DNA of 64,000 nucleotides from Urechis unicinctus (lineage: Eukaryota > Annelida > Polychaeta > Xenopneusta > Urechidae). Below are positions 1 through 13,953 of the stretch, piece after piece. The notes below the pieces were generated by a model that was not told the DNA's origin, ran no database searches, and worked only from the letters and a program-made list of their open reading frames with translations. Position 1 is the first letter of the stretch. Each line of letters opens with the position of its first letter. The DNA is taken from assembly GCA_034190875.2 (NCBI GenBank), contig CM067353.1:32305199-32369198 (forward strand), read 5' to 3'. The position numbers were made by a program, and so were the translations under genes.

Positions 1-3000
1 CATGACATTAGCTTGGTGGCCGCGGTTGCTATCATTTCCCCGACAAGGTGTAATTTAGTACCGCTACTAACCACTACTAGCCGCAACCAACATGCTTAAA
101 TGTACTTTACAGTCTGACAACCGCTATTGGTAACACCCACTCGTCATACTGAAATATGTTTTAATCGTGATTGTCTCCATCTTCTGCATCCGAGAAATAT
201 CAAGCTGTGAAGTCCGTAGCATATTGATCATTTATCATGTTTCTTATTATAAGCCCCGTGAAGGTGACAGACACGTTGGTGGAATAACACTTTCACTTGC
301 CGGAGTCAGGATAATGCCTATTTTGAATGGTCGAACTGATGTTGGTTGAATACATTAGTGTTTATATACCGCAGCCCATGAGTAGATATGTTTGAGTGAT
401 ACATGCAATCAGGTGTAAACCTACTTAGTGTGCTCCGATGCCACCGGATCTTATATCAGTCCAAGTCCTTTCGTTCGGTTTGTATGTCAAGTAAGAAAGA
501 CCACGAGATCTTAGTGCATTTCCATGGTAACCGAAGAAAGCGAACAATATAGTTGGCTTCTGTGAAGAATAACCAGATAAAGTAGTGATTATATATGAAG
601 AAAGGTTGTGCCAACCTGTTCATCGCTTTTTGAAGGTGGATTATGCGATGTATCACAATGCCATCAAACAATGAGCGACAGCAGACCCACAGACCTCTCG
701 TACTTAGATACGTCCACCTTAGGCGCGTTCAGATTGTGATCATAAATGCCTTTATTGTCGAAGAAAAGCATAGTCACACTACATCTAGAGCGCAGGCTAA
801 TAAAAACATTGATGAATATATCCAACAAATTAATAAACCAGCAACATAGCTATATCCTAAACCTGACAATTTCGATGCCATTCTTGCCTTTCCTCGAGCC
901 AAATGTATGCGTACATTGCTTGGAAGTTTACAGTGAATAGATTGATAACAAAGCAGCTTACAATGTATGACTGGTATCGGTATTTTTACGCAAGTCGAAT
1001 GCATCAGCGTCGTATTATATATTTCATAGAACAAAAAAAACATCAATCAGGTGTTTGTCAATATTATCGCTCACAATTAATTACCACTGAGCTAGACTTC
1101 TGACTCAATTTTAACCTTGTGGCCGTCATGGTGGGATATGGTCGTCCTTTATGCACACTTTCATGGATGCAGTTACCTTTTATGAATGAAATGTATGACT
1201 GTTCCAATTAATGGCGACCCTCCTAAACTTTCGCATATGTTGCGTGCTACCACAACCAGTAGCATCAGTATCAACAGCTGCAGCAATCATGCTCATGCTC
1301 GTTTGTTTTTTGCAATTACTGTCGATTATATCATCTTTGTGCTTTGAATTGCGTGATAAGAGCAGGCCGTCGAGGGTCAAGCTTCAAACGCGATCCATAT
1401 CATACTCATTGCAGCCCACATATATGCCTTGTGCAGAACACCTGTTGCACGCCAAAAGTGAAAAAGAAAACCAATGTGGATAAGCAAGGACGGATAAAGA
1501 AGAGGATGGGTTGAACAAGTAGGAAGATGAAAAGGAGAACATGATAAGCTGCTGACATAAATATAAGCCAAACATAAGCCACGACAAAACGACAGCACAC
1601 ATGATCAACGATATCATGCAAGGCTAATATAGTGCCCTGCTTTTCATTGAACTGTTTTCGTTATGCCCCCCTTCATGTTTTTACTAATACTTTGTGCATG
1701 TTGTGCTTACGGGGAAAAGGTATTTGCTTTGTAATGAAAGACATAAAGCGTAGCTGCTGTATGCGAAATGGTTACGTTAATGCAGTGCACATATGCTAAA
1801 ATCCCGCCGATTCATTTGAATTCCTCATAATGTTGCCCAGCCCTCCAAATAAAGGCATTGATTTTCTGCAAACTTGTGTTTCATAAGCAATCAGCTTAGG
1901 ATGATAACTCAAATTCAAATTATGCAATGGTATGACAAGACAAACGTTGAGGCACAGTGCAATACGTATGATTGCTGACGCCCAGAATTTTATGAAATGA
2001 TCAAGGGATGGAGAGCTTAGAACGACCTCAAGAGGACCTCCGCCGACTTACTCGCGTTAATTATCTTTGTGGTTTGTTGTTTTTCTGTTGCAAATACAGT
2101 TATGTTTTAATGTTCATAAATCCTTGCAAGATAAGCAAACTACCGACGCGTTACTACATCGACCAACCTGGTGCTTTGATTATCCCGCTATTTCCGTTGG
2201 CCCTGGTATTTATTGGTTTTAATGCACTGAACATGGCGAGGCAATACAAATGAATTTGTGGAATATTTGACTCCATCTGGTTTACCATTACCAACACATA
2301 TCAACATGATAACCTCTTTGTCTCAAGCTCTAGGAATGTAAAACGATTTAATGACTGCCTTTTCATTTAGCTAACACTTAGGTCAAGGCTAACTGGCTAT
2401 TGTGAAGATGACTTTGAGAAGAATAGACACAGTCTATTACCTACATTGAGCAACTAAGCTCGTTAATTAGTATCCTGGCTGCTTATCCTGACAGTTAAAC
2501 CTGACTGTATTGCCGTTTCGTCGACCCAATTCATTTACGTCTCTGTTAGGTTTGGCATCCTAAGTAAATGGAACGGTTTCCCACTGCCTAACAAATGAAG
2601 TGAGAGCAGCAGTCTAAGGCTGCATAATATCACAATAAACGCAACATCGAATCGGTAACAGCATTTTACTCAGCCAACATCAAGACTATATATATATTTG
2701 AAGAGCCCAGGGTCAGTATTCGGTTATTGACAATGTGGCCATGTCAATATTGCTGTCAGCATTCTGCAATTTCTCGGTTTGCAATCTACAACCCTTATCA
2801 AGCAGCACAGAGCCAGTATTCTCGAGCTAGTTCAATAATTTGTCACTCTCATATTGCCTCCCAGTCCATCTCTGATTGTCGTTGAATCAAGAGCATTCGT
2901 TGCAACCGTTCAAAATACCAATTCATTCATCAGCTTAGCCAACGTGACACTGAACATATCTGACATTAGTAGGAGTCACTTTGTGTTTGGTATATCTTCC

Positions 3001-6000
3001 AAGGTTGAGTTAGCGTCCTGGCATACGATGATTACATCAATTAACATTATATAAGTCGTCCACGTTTGGATTCCTAGTAAGAGAACGCTGATTAGAAACG
3101 AGCCGTAAACTCGGTGTTGGCCTTATTGTGACAAATCCATTTGCTCATGTTTAAGAATTCCTTCTAACGCCTCTGACGGATCATTGCCCAAAAGAAATGT
3201 TTACGCTACTGAAACACTGAACGAAATTAGTTTAGTGGAGATCAGAATGAAAACACCAAATAATCCATTCACGAATGTCAGCGACAGGCCACTTATTTCA
3301 AGTCGACTTAGGAATGTTGCGAAATAAGTCACATATGAATGCGTGACACGATATTATGTATATACACCAAGATACAGCACACATCCTCTTCAATCGAGTA
3401 ATTAATACCTGCTCAATACATCAACTGGACCTCGCCGAACGACAGATGATGGCCAGCTCCCCATCCTTCCATAACATGCTCGCATGTCCCAATTAAACCC
3501 TCCTTGAAATAAGCGCCATGAAATTTACCGAGTGCCCGATCATCAATGTAAATGCCAAACATTAAGGTACATCAAGGATTGATAATTTTAGCTATAGGAA
3601 TGAATCAGATGCTGTAAACATTCATGTGATCAATTTACATGGTAATGCAGGGAAGTGATGGCGGTAAAACCGTGCGATTCGTATAGGATTCCTGAGATGA
3701 ACGTCAAATGGCCACAGATCGGTATTTACCTTATATTGTTCTCAGCTGTTGCGTCCCGGCATTAAGCTTCATTTGAACATTACACTAGCACGAGCACCAG
3801 CACCAGGAGCACCAGTACGAGAGTCAGCATGAGCAGAGGCATAAGGCGTCAGCATCAGCAGCAGATATCTGCTAGGTATTCTGTTCGCACGAGACGTCAT
3901 GCTCAGGGGCTATCTGTACTCGTCTCCTTTCAATTGTATTGATTAGGACCTCTCGCCAGCTGTGTGCGTGATCATTTTGAACATGTACGACTTCTCGTAA
4001 TCATTTCTTGTGAGGACCATCATTTACACGGTTTTACGGCGCAACAACACTTATGTGAAGAAGAACGTGAGACAGCTATAAAGTTTAGTTGCTGCCTGAC
4101 ATGGCCTCGTCTCTCGTCGTACCTGTGGCCAAAGCTCCCGCTCTACACATGCCACACTTAAGCCTCACCAGGGAAATATCCCAGGTATGCTCACTTATAG
4201 CTATGGTTTAACGCCTTTTACTTAAGTCACAAACCAAGCAATTCAGAGCTGAAGAGCTCCGCAACGACTTTGTCTACGGATCGACTTGCGCAGTGTCGAC
4301 ACAATAGCAGACTGCAAGATAGGCAAGCGGCATGGCGAGTGGCAATATGAATGTTGCAAATGAATTGGACAAGCCAGAAACCAGTAAAATGGGGCGAAAT
4401 ACATGGCTGTATAGCGCGAGACAAGCTGATAATGTATCGGTTCGCGCATGGCAGATATACTTTAGGCACACTTTATACATTGAACAAGAGCAGCAAATCT
4501 CATTAGCTCATATAAAACGACCATTGCCATAACCAGGATAGGACAACTCCACTTATAAATGAACAATTCTCGTCATTCTGTCGACCTGTTGACAATGTAT
4601 GTTTACGTGGGACGTTAGAATCGTGTGAAGTGCAAAAGGGGGATCCCTTTTGTATACTAGGTAGTTTAAATGGAAGCTGAAAGGATAACCCTGTGGTAAG
4701 GCTCTACTTCATCATTTAGAGATATTGTCATTCAACCGGAATAAGTTCTCATGTAGTTGTCGTCAGATAGTTCATAATACATCATGGAAGAATAATCACT
4801 TAACTACCGATTGACATCCGAATGCTCATTGGTGCTACCCAATAACGGGTGACACCGACTGCAAGTGAATGTTAAAATTTCTAAACATGAACCTATTCCA
4901 CAACGCCCACCATTTCAGGGATTGTACGAAATGAATATTAATATTCGACATGATATGCTATTTCCTCGTTATCGAACAATCGGATTATCTATCTGATCTC
5001 AATTTAAATCAGCAACATCAACCAAAATGGCCGGTCATACAATTCTCATGTGGTTCCAACCGAGAGGTTCATTGAAATAGCGGCAGATGGTGCCCCGCAA
5101 TATTTCACTCGTCTAACCTTGCCACAGCCGATTGATCACACTTCATGGATATTTGAATAAGACATGTATCTTATTCGACGTTATGTCATCAGCGGACATA
5201 AATGCCTCCTAGACGGAAAATAGGGCGATGACAATATGGATTAGTCACGGCTGCAAATCATTTGTAGATGAGAGAAAACTCCCGTCATGTTTGATGTCCT
5301 TCCTTGCAGTAATTTTCCATTAGCAACCATCTCTGAGTGCTCCAGTAGTGCTGCCCCATCACCATGACGACAAAGGACCAGGGTGGTATCGAATGCGTGC
5401 AATATGAATATTCATGATAATATCTAAGCTGCTCACAATGTCACCCTTTTGTTAGTAAATAATGTAAGGCATAACAGCTTATAACAACATGAATAGGAGT
5501 GCAGGGTGTAATCAATAGTGTCGATAAGTGTGCTCGCTTGTTTGACACCTGGTATTATGAGATGACATTGGCAAACCGGCGGAGAACAAAGAACACTATT
5601 GCAACAAAGCCCATATACCAATGCTATTCTTACTCCAGGTCCAGGTTGTGGCAGGATCATTATGCTGTAATCACATGGTCCCTTACCCCATTGGCAAACA
5701 TAATAATGCATGATGTGCTATTAATGGGTGAACACCCTATAATTAACGTCGATGGCGTTCCCGGAACAGAGCACATGAATCTGTTCCCATCCAATATATG
5801 CGTGGCCCACGGAAAAACGGAACGCCTCAATATTAAAGCCATAATTGTAATGCAATGAAAGTTTATTGAGTTGAACGATACAGAAAGGAATCTCCCCAGT
5901 CCCTATTGGCCGTGTGCTTGTCACCCGAAACATTATCCAGAATACTGTCAAACTTGATGGGGAAGCATAGATGTATTTCTTCATTCACAACTCTCATATT

Positions 6001-8500
6001 TGCAGCTCTGACTAACAGCCTTCACCCTATGAAATTCATAAATGTCCGGAGAATTTGACAGGCCCTGAACGCCAAAGCATTTTCAGCCGCCGATCAAGTA
6101 ATTAATGATGGCTTAATATGTGTACAATTTGACATGCAAGAGAGTAATGCCACTTAAGCGAAATGGCCTTCATGAAATGATATGGCCGAATGGGAAGGCC
6201 AGAAAATGCGAGTTCGTGATTTACAATAGGTTCCTGGGGAGAAAGAACAACGTAAATAGGCTGATATATACTTGGTGTTGTTAGCACTATACTTTTATAG
6301 CTCGATTTCATGTTCACATATTTCCATCACCCACATACACTAGGTAATATGGTGAAATTTCAGAGCATCGGAAGTTGATGAGCCACGAGCGAGGCCTTAT
6401 CGTCACAATATCAAACACATCGGTGATAGGAGAGGTTTTAGTGAGGGAGCGTGACAACTAACTAATGCGTTTATGGTATTATGGAGGAGACAATCGATTG
6501 TAAACCATTCTCTTCAAATGCAAAATCATCAGTACCAGAGCGAGCAGCACCTTCTATGCAGTAACATAGCAGATCCATTGGCCTGGTGTTCGCTGGCATT
6601 GACAGCCAGCACCAACAGATACGCGGCATTAATGGTGAGTTAATCCAACTTAAGGGGTTGCTCTGCTTGGTAATAATTTTTATGCGACAATTTACCATGC
6701 AGATACCAAAACACTGATACTGTTTTGCCACGCTGAGACAAAGATAAAAATAAAAGCCCGATCGATATTTGCTTAATGGAATGTTTGTAAAATGATTAGT
6801 ACACAAGGAGAATTTCCGAGACGGCTTCAACAAATCAGGTTCACACACATTAGCACTTTACCCGCTAAAAACCCCTCACCGTGACGGATTAAATCAATAG
6901 GCTCGTTATGAAAAAAGAAGCAAGGACACGCAATTGATCCAGTCATGTCTTGCAGATTATCAGCATTGACCTATTAAATTTCCCTGACCTGTCTCATTTA
7001 AGCATATGTTGTTAGTGTGAATATGCAAGAAGCAACTTAGATTATATGCTCTGCAGCAAATCGAATTGCTAGCATCACTTTTACAATGCACCTTCCGATT
7101 CTCACACATTTCCATCAGTGGGAGAAACTCTCCGAGTTGTTATTAGCTAAGTGCCACCTGCTCGGCACAGTTAATGAGAAGGCTATGCATGGCAGTCATA
7201 TCAAATGCCAACTTTATTTTAGTGACACATACACAACAGATAAAACAGTATTGTAAAGGCCAACACGATTTAGGTAATTGTCATATGGTTTAAATCACTT
7301 CCAACAAGGAGGTGGCATCGCCCATCCCAGGGTAACCTTATCTAGGACGTATTTGTCTAACAATTCAGCTTACACCTGCCGAATACAAACACTTGAGTGC
7401 AACTTCTTTAGTTTCGATTAAGATTGCATAACTGTTTCAGAGGTGTTTCATCACGGATAACGTCTGTAAAACAGAGAAGAGAAGTACAACGTTGTAAAAC
7501 ATATATTGCCTGGGACCTATGTATCATAGTACATTAGTTTTGATGTGTATATAGTACATAATACATATGTGTCAAAGTGCATATGAGTCCCATAAATTTA
7601 GATGCTTCACACAGTGATATATATTGTTCATGCGATATATGCCTTCTTTCTAAGCGACGACCAAGTAGTAATGGGTATAGCAACCAGAGAGCGCCTCCGT
7701 CTTTGTCCAGAAAAAGCGGTAAAGACCAGATGGCATCGATGACAGCGTTGTGTCCGAGTGAGGTTACAACACTTATTGAAGCAGTCCAAGCGCCAGTAAC
7801 ATTCGCCGGATGACTCAGTTAGCATCTGAAACGGCATCGTTATGTCACGCTTAATTATTTCTCCTGTGAACATTTTATTGCTGATCAACTACAAGCTACC
7901 AGAAGCAATCAGGTAGCGTCAGGGTTGCTCGTTGATCCACACAACAATACGAGGTCAGTCATGAGCTCATTTCTTAATGTGCACCAATACTAACCCTAAT
8001 ATTTGAATGCCCCTTGAACATGGCTGTGTTCCTTGCGAATAACAGCTATGAAAGCCACCGTGACACAGACCTAGGTGGTAGAAGGTCAAGACTGGCTGGA
8101 TAAATAGTACGATACATTGGAGATGGGGGTGCTGTCAGTATGAGAAGTTCTACTTAGCAGGCGTGAGAAGCATTCCATTGCTGTAAATTATTTTATAGGG
8201 ACCAATTGCCAGCTGCATTCGTATACTTTATGTTTGAGGAAGACATTTATCAGGCTTCGTTGTGGATGCTCGATGCTTGTGGATATGAGATTAGCAGAGT
8301 GCTGGACAATGACTCGCTCCCCATTTTCGGCCAGTCGAGCGCTCACTTGCGGCATAAAAATGGCTCGTTTCCTCCGTCTCTCTGTGATTGCAGTACGGTC
8401 GTAATGTGGTAAACGTCCTGTTACATATAGCGTGACAGACTGGCTGGAAATATCCAGCGAATCAACTTTCATCAATCAATACCTTAAAGGTGACTGAAAT
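1..8500. repeat. Long repeat, copy 1 (cut by left edge)
   Basis: This stretch has no supportable gene. It aligns by eye, segment by segment and in order, with 10,440-16,150. Examples: 1-130 with 10,441-10,570; 2,180-2,340 with 11,490-11,640; 2,376-2,640 with 12,080-12,350; 2,790-2,930 with 12,475-12,620; 3,425-3,560 with 13,010-13,140; 5,820-5,980 with 14,360-14,520; 6,865-7,120 with 15,160-15,440; 8,230-8,450 with 15,900-16,080. Many segments recur a third or fourth time further right. Similarity is visible but diverged, with indels. The open frames here are short, unlike any protein I know, and not conserved between copies. Confidence 0.65.
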
Positions 8501-10190
8501 CGATACTTTTTAAGTCATGATGAATGCCGATGTTTTGTTGCAGTCTGTTTAGCCCTTGCCTTGCGCTATGGATACGACCGTTAACTCTGATATCGGGCTC
8601 CATTTTACTGCTGTTCAGCTACCAGCTGATCCTATTTATTTGCAACTGCCACACATTCCATGAATTGATGCCAAAACAAAAAGTGACCTGCTCCGGAATA
8701 CTCAGGAGGCAAGGCTTGAAGATGGCGTGTGTTGTGCAGGGAAGTATTTAGCAGCGGGATTTGTGGGGAGAGGTACGATGAGAGGCGTGGGCATGTCAGC
8801 CATCAACTGCTCTTGGTAGTTTTGTCTAGAGTACTAACGTATCGTCTCCTTCTTCTTTTTCAATTCCTTCTTCTTGGAGGTGAGGAGAGCATACCGTAAA
8901 TGTCAAGTTATAATGAGTGACTTATTTGCCAGGACACGGTTCACGTGTCTTCTGTTTGGGCGTGTATAAATGTCACATTGGTATTAATGTCAAAGAGTTT
9001 AAAGCTTCGTTTGAGGGGTTCACTTCGAGTGGTTCTGTGGTGATCGCTTCACTGATTATAATACACTGCAATCGTTAGGTGGTGATACCGTGAGATAAGC
9101 AAAAGCACATGGGAATACTGGGGTAACGTCACCGCGATTGATGGCAGCCGTACAAAAGTTGTTTCGCAGAGCATTGCCGCTGCCTAAACACGTTTGCCAC
9201 AGAATTGAAAATAGCGATGGTGACAACTACAATAATAAATAAATGTCAACTTGATCAATTGCCCGGGTAGACCTATCGAAAACAGTTCACCTCTAACAGC
9301 GCTCGCTGTTAAATATTCTCGATCTTAAATGGCTGCGCTGTTGATGGTCATACAAGATTGCCAACAACCTTCTAGAGCGTAGGGACTGGAGGGGTGCAGA
9401 CTTAAATATATTTGTTAGCTTGCCAGGGACATTTGCAAATCTCGAGCAGAGAGTTTATAGCTTCGCCTAGCTGAGTGGGGATTATGAAATTACATGAGGC
9501 GACGATACTATGAATCAACAAAAGCACATGGGATTATTGATCATAGAGTATCTGATTGATTGAGGCTTCCACGGCTCGGAATTAATCAAAGAATTCCACA
9601 TGGTTTTAAGGGATGCTATGACAAAGCAACGCACGTTGCTTTACAGGTGGCGCCTTCACAATTACTCTCGGGCTGAGGCTTCAGTGAGCGCTCTTAGCGA
9701 AGCTATACACTCTTTGATGTTATCACCAACTGAGCTAACGTCCACTGCAGCGATTGTAATCGCCAGACGAAACACTACGCATATCACATCATTATATTTG
9801 GCCTTTGCAGCAGCTAGCACTGTCCTAAAATAAGTTATTTGGCTGAGGCTCTGAATGCATACCTTGAATATGTTGTTCTAAGGCATTCGTGGCCCTGTAT
9901 CCATCGGAATTATACGAACAATAGAAATGTGTGTATAGCTGGCTAAAAGCTTACCTCACGTTTTTTTTAGCTGTCAAACTGTTAACATGCGGTGTGCTCT
10001 GCCTTATTTTTCAAACATCCATCTGGTATTGGTCATGATCCATTTTCACAAGTAAAGTGGGCTTACAGTGGTCCTACCCTCGTGGAACATTCACAAAGAT
10101 TCTCTGAGAGTGAGATATGACTGCGGTAATGGGATTAGCACATTGTGGGTGACTGATTTCCGGTCGTGCTGGCCCTCACCGGAGGCATAA
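8501..10190. other. Non-coding stretch, no gene seen
   Basis: I see no gene, RNA or clear mobile element here. Two loosely similar passages (near 9,060-9,130 and 9,480-9,540, both with the words aagcacatggga) suggest an old internal duplication. Most of the stretch has no partner elsewhere in the window that I could find by eye. Confidence 0.4.
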
Positions 10191-10568
10191 GGATGAGACC
10201 TGTAGCAGTTGACAATCTGTTAGGTACGTGTAAGCATGGTGGATGCGGTTAGTATCATACTAAATTCCACCTAGTCATAGAAATGATAGTCACCCCAGCC
10301 ACCATGCCAATATCATGAGGATATAAAGGGGAATGATTTGCTCTGCTCGTCTGTGATTGCTGTTTATTTACTGTTCGTTCGTAATGGGGTAAATTTCCGT
10401 TGACCATAAAGTATTGTCACACAATGCGTGACAGGCATCCTCATGATATTGGCATGGTGGCTGGGGTGACTATCATTTCTATGGCTAGGTGGAATTTAGT
10501 ATGATACTAACCGCATCCACCATGCTTACACGTACCTAACAGATTGTCAACTGCTACAGGTCTCATCC
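10191..10568. repeat. 132-bp inverted repeat (foldback)
   Basis: The arms 10,191-10,322 and 10,437-10,568 are reverse complements over 132 bp with one mismatch that I can find. They are separated by a 114-bp loop. The right arm is the start of long-repeat copy 2 and matches the first 130 bases of the window. The loop resembles 8,340-8,450. The left arm therefore looks like a recent inverted duplication of the copy's first segment. It could form a long hairpin. Confidence 0.85.
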
Positions 10569-11272
10569 TGTTGTCATACCTTAATATGTTTTTATCGTTA
10601 TGGTCTCCATCTCTCGCATTTGAACAGAGCCTGCATAATGGATCGCTTATCATGTTTCTTCTCAGACCTCAGTACATGATCATGAATGCCTTTATTGCTG
10701 AAGCAAATGTTGATCTGACTCTTTCTTAGCGCAGCCCACAAGTACAGCATTGGAGAACATCCAACAATTTAATAGATATTTAATAAACAAGCAACATTAA
10801 GAACTCTTTTAACTGCAAATATATTCGATGGCATTGCAGTCTTGCATCGAACCAAATGTACGGATACAACGCATAGCAGTTAACAGAGAATAAGGTGTTG
10901 ACAAAGCAGAGTTCCAGGTATAACTTGTATCATCGTTTTACGCAAGTCGAATGTATCAGTGTAGTGTTTATGGCTTTTGGTAAATATAATCCCGTATGCA
11001 CAATACCCTGTTCTAGTCTGGTAATCAGAAGTGATGGCAGTGAACCGCAATATCCTCTGTGCATACATAAACCGGTGATACCGGGCTTATAAGATGTGCC
11101 TACTTAATTGTCACGCATGAATGATTCAATTAATTTGATGTCGACCTCTTCCATGGCCAACTTCTACATATAAGTTCTTCATACACATTCATACAAAGAT
11201 ATAAGTTTTTCGAGAACTGTTGACCACGTATTTATTCCATACGAAAATCATTGATTTTGTTAATACGCTACA

Positions 11273-12083
11273 GTATTTAGCCTGAGCTAACGTTTACAGG
11301 AAATGCCTAATGCATAATCAGGTAGTTTTCTATGAATTAATAGAGAGCACATAATCGAAAATCACTTGAATGCCTGCTAATCTGACCTCGCATAGTACAT
11401 AGCTGCTCAACCAATAGCTATGGGTAGAACAAGTGTCATATACAGTTTTACGCAATCTTCTTTGGATACGTTCGTTTGATTATCCCGTGAATTTCGTTTG
11501 CCTTGGTAGTTGCTTACTTGGTTTAAGGCACAGAACACGGAGAGACAATACAGAGGCATTCGTGGAATTTTTGACATCATTTTGCTTCATGCACTGCCTA
11601 CACATATCAACATGATAGCCTCTTTGTCACAAGCCTCTAGAATATAAAACGATTTGATGACTGCCTTTTTATTTATACAAAACATAAAAGTCATATTTTA
11701 GCCTGAGACGTTACAGGAAATATGTGTCTAATGCATAATCAGGTAGTTTTCTATGAATTATGCTTAAATCGTGGTGAATCACTTGAATGCCTGCTAATCT
11801 GACCTCGCATAGTACATAGCTGCTCAACCAATAGCTATGGGTAGGCAATCTTCTTTGGATACGTTCGTTTGATTATCCCGTGAATTTCGTTTGCCTTGGT
11901 AGTTGCTTACTTGGTTTAAGGCACAGAACACGGAGAGACAATACAGAGGCATTCGTGGAATTTTTGACATCATTTTGCTTCATGCACTGCCTACACATAT
12001 CAACATGATAGCCTCTTTGTCACAAGCTCTAGGAATATAAAACGATTTGATGACTGCCTTTTTATTTATACAAACATAAAGTC
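11273..12083. repeat. Direct tandem duplication, about 400 bp
   Basis: Segment 11,273-11,692 is followed directly by a near-identical second copy, 11,693-12,083. Both run from a shared tagcctgag start through the same text to tttttatttatacaaa. The second copy lacks about 25 bases near its middle. Copy 1 of the long repeat (near 2,180-2,370) has this segment only once, so the duplication is specific to copy 2. Confidence 0.85.
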
Positions 12084-13854
12084 AAGGCTTACTGGCTATT
12101 GTGAAGATGACTATGGGAACAACAAATGCAGTTAGATCATTCAATTTACCCACGTTGAGCAAACATACTCGGTACTAAGTATCCTGGCTATTCATCCTAA
12201 AAGTTAATCATGACTGTATTGCTCTTCGGTCAACCAAATTTATTTACATCTCTATAAGGTTTGGCATCCTAAGTAAATGAACGGTTTCCCTCTGCCTAAC
12301 AAATGAATTGAGAGCAGCAGTCTTAGGCTGACAGAATCTCACGATGAACGTAACATCGAATTATTAACATCATTTTACTCAGTCAACACCAAGACGAGGG
12401 TCGATTTTCGGTCACTGACAATGTGACATTGTCATTTAGCTGTCTGCTTACTGCAATTTATCGGTTTGCAATCTACAACCCTTATCAAGCAACACAGAGC
12501 CAGTATTCTCTATCTTGTTAAATCGCTTGTCACTCTCATATTGCCTCCCAATCCAGCTCTGATTGTCGTTGAATCAAGGACATTCGTAGCAACCGTTCAA
12601 AATACCCATTTATTCATCAGCTGGTATAGTTTCCAAAAGAACGGTGATTAGAAATGAGCAGTAAACTCTGTATTGGCCTTATCGTGACAAGTCCATTGGC
12701 CCATGTTTAAGAATTCTTTCAATCGCCTCTGATGGGTCATGGCCCGAAAGAAATCTTTTAGAGACAGAAAGGCTGCATAACATTAGTTAAGGTTAAGATC
12801 AGATCAACATATTCACTTTACTTACGCCAGTCACAGTGAATGAGAACACCAAATAATCCATTCACACATGTCAGCTACAGGCCGCTTATTTCAAGTCGAC
12901 TACGGAGTTTTGAGATTCAAGTCATATACCAAAGCGAGACATTATTTTCTGTTTATACACCCAGATAAAACACACATCGAGTAATGCTTGCCTGTCCCTT
13001 ACAAGAACTGGATCTCACCGATCGACAGTTGACGGTCAGCTCTCCCTTTATACGCTTCACATACTAGGCTCGCAGTTCCCAAAACCCTCCTTGAAAGAAG
13101 CGTCATGATGTTCATTGAGTGGCCGAACATCAATGTGAATGTCATACATTTAAGTACATCAAAGATTGATAATTTTACCTATATGGATTGATCGGCTGCT
13201 GTAACAAGGCTGATATAAAAGCCAGCTGTTGAGAATGTATTGCGAATCATCAAGAGACCTACTGATCATTTCCCTTATTGTATGTCTGTAGCTTTGATCT
13301 GGTCTGGCTGTAGAATACAATAATAAGGAACCTCATGTTTACATTACAAATATACTCAAGAAGATACGTTTGATGAGCCGCGCCTACCTATTCACAAAAC
13401 ATGGGCTGTATTGATAAATAAACCAAGTCACTCTGTTACAGAGGTATTTAATGCCAATCCTATTTATTAGCCGATGGACATGCAACTTGCATGAAAGTGT
13501 GTGCCTTTTAAAGCACATACTGCCGACGGTTAAATTGATCAGTGACTTTCTTGTCGTCGTTATCAGTTGATGACTCAAGAATGGTTCGTTATCTATCCAA
13601 TTGAACCATGATTATCTGTAATCTATAATGGCATCCAAATATTGGGGTGTGTGACCTCATTGTCAATGATTCAAGGTTTATGCGATTTGAGTGAAATCGC
13701 ATTATGAAATAATCGATGTGGAAATAACAATTACGGTTTGGCCTCAGTTAAATACGTATTTTCTACACTAGTCTATGCAATCAAAAGGGCTTACAATATT
13801 GTAGAAAATGATGTAGTTTGTTCAAGTACAGAACTCATTTTGTGAAAATTGTGT

Positions 13855-13953
13855 TCTCTCTCTCTGTCTCTATCTCTCTGTCTCTATCTCTTTCTCTCTC
13901 TCTATCTATATTTATATCTCTCTTCATCTCTCTCTTTCTATGTCTGTATCTCT
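13855..13953. repeat. CT-rich microsatellite
   Basis: An interrupted (CT)n tract with CTGT and CTAT variants. A longer CT tract lies at the matching place of copy 4 (22,664-22,914), so it was probably present before the copies separated. Confidence 0.9.

Noticed and set aside
6471-6848. 125-aa minus-strand ORF
   Set aside because: No motif recognised, and the related segment near 14,990-15,060 does not preserve it.
7628-7888. Possible conserved exon shared with 53,510-53,690
   Set aside because: A minus-strand frame is open in both copies over about 36 codons, but no protein family is recognised and the copy in 15,400-15,500 lacks it. Treated as repeat similarity.
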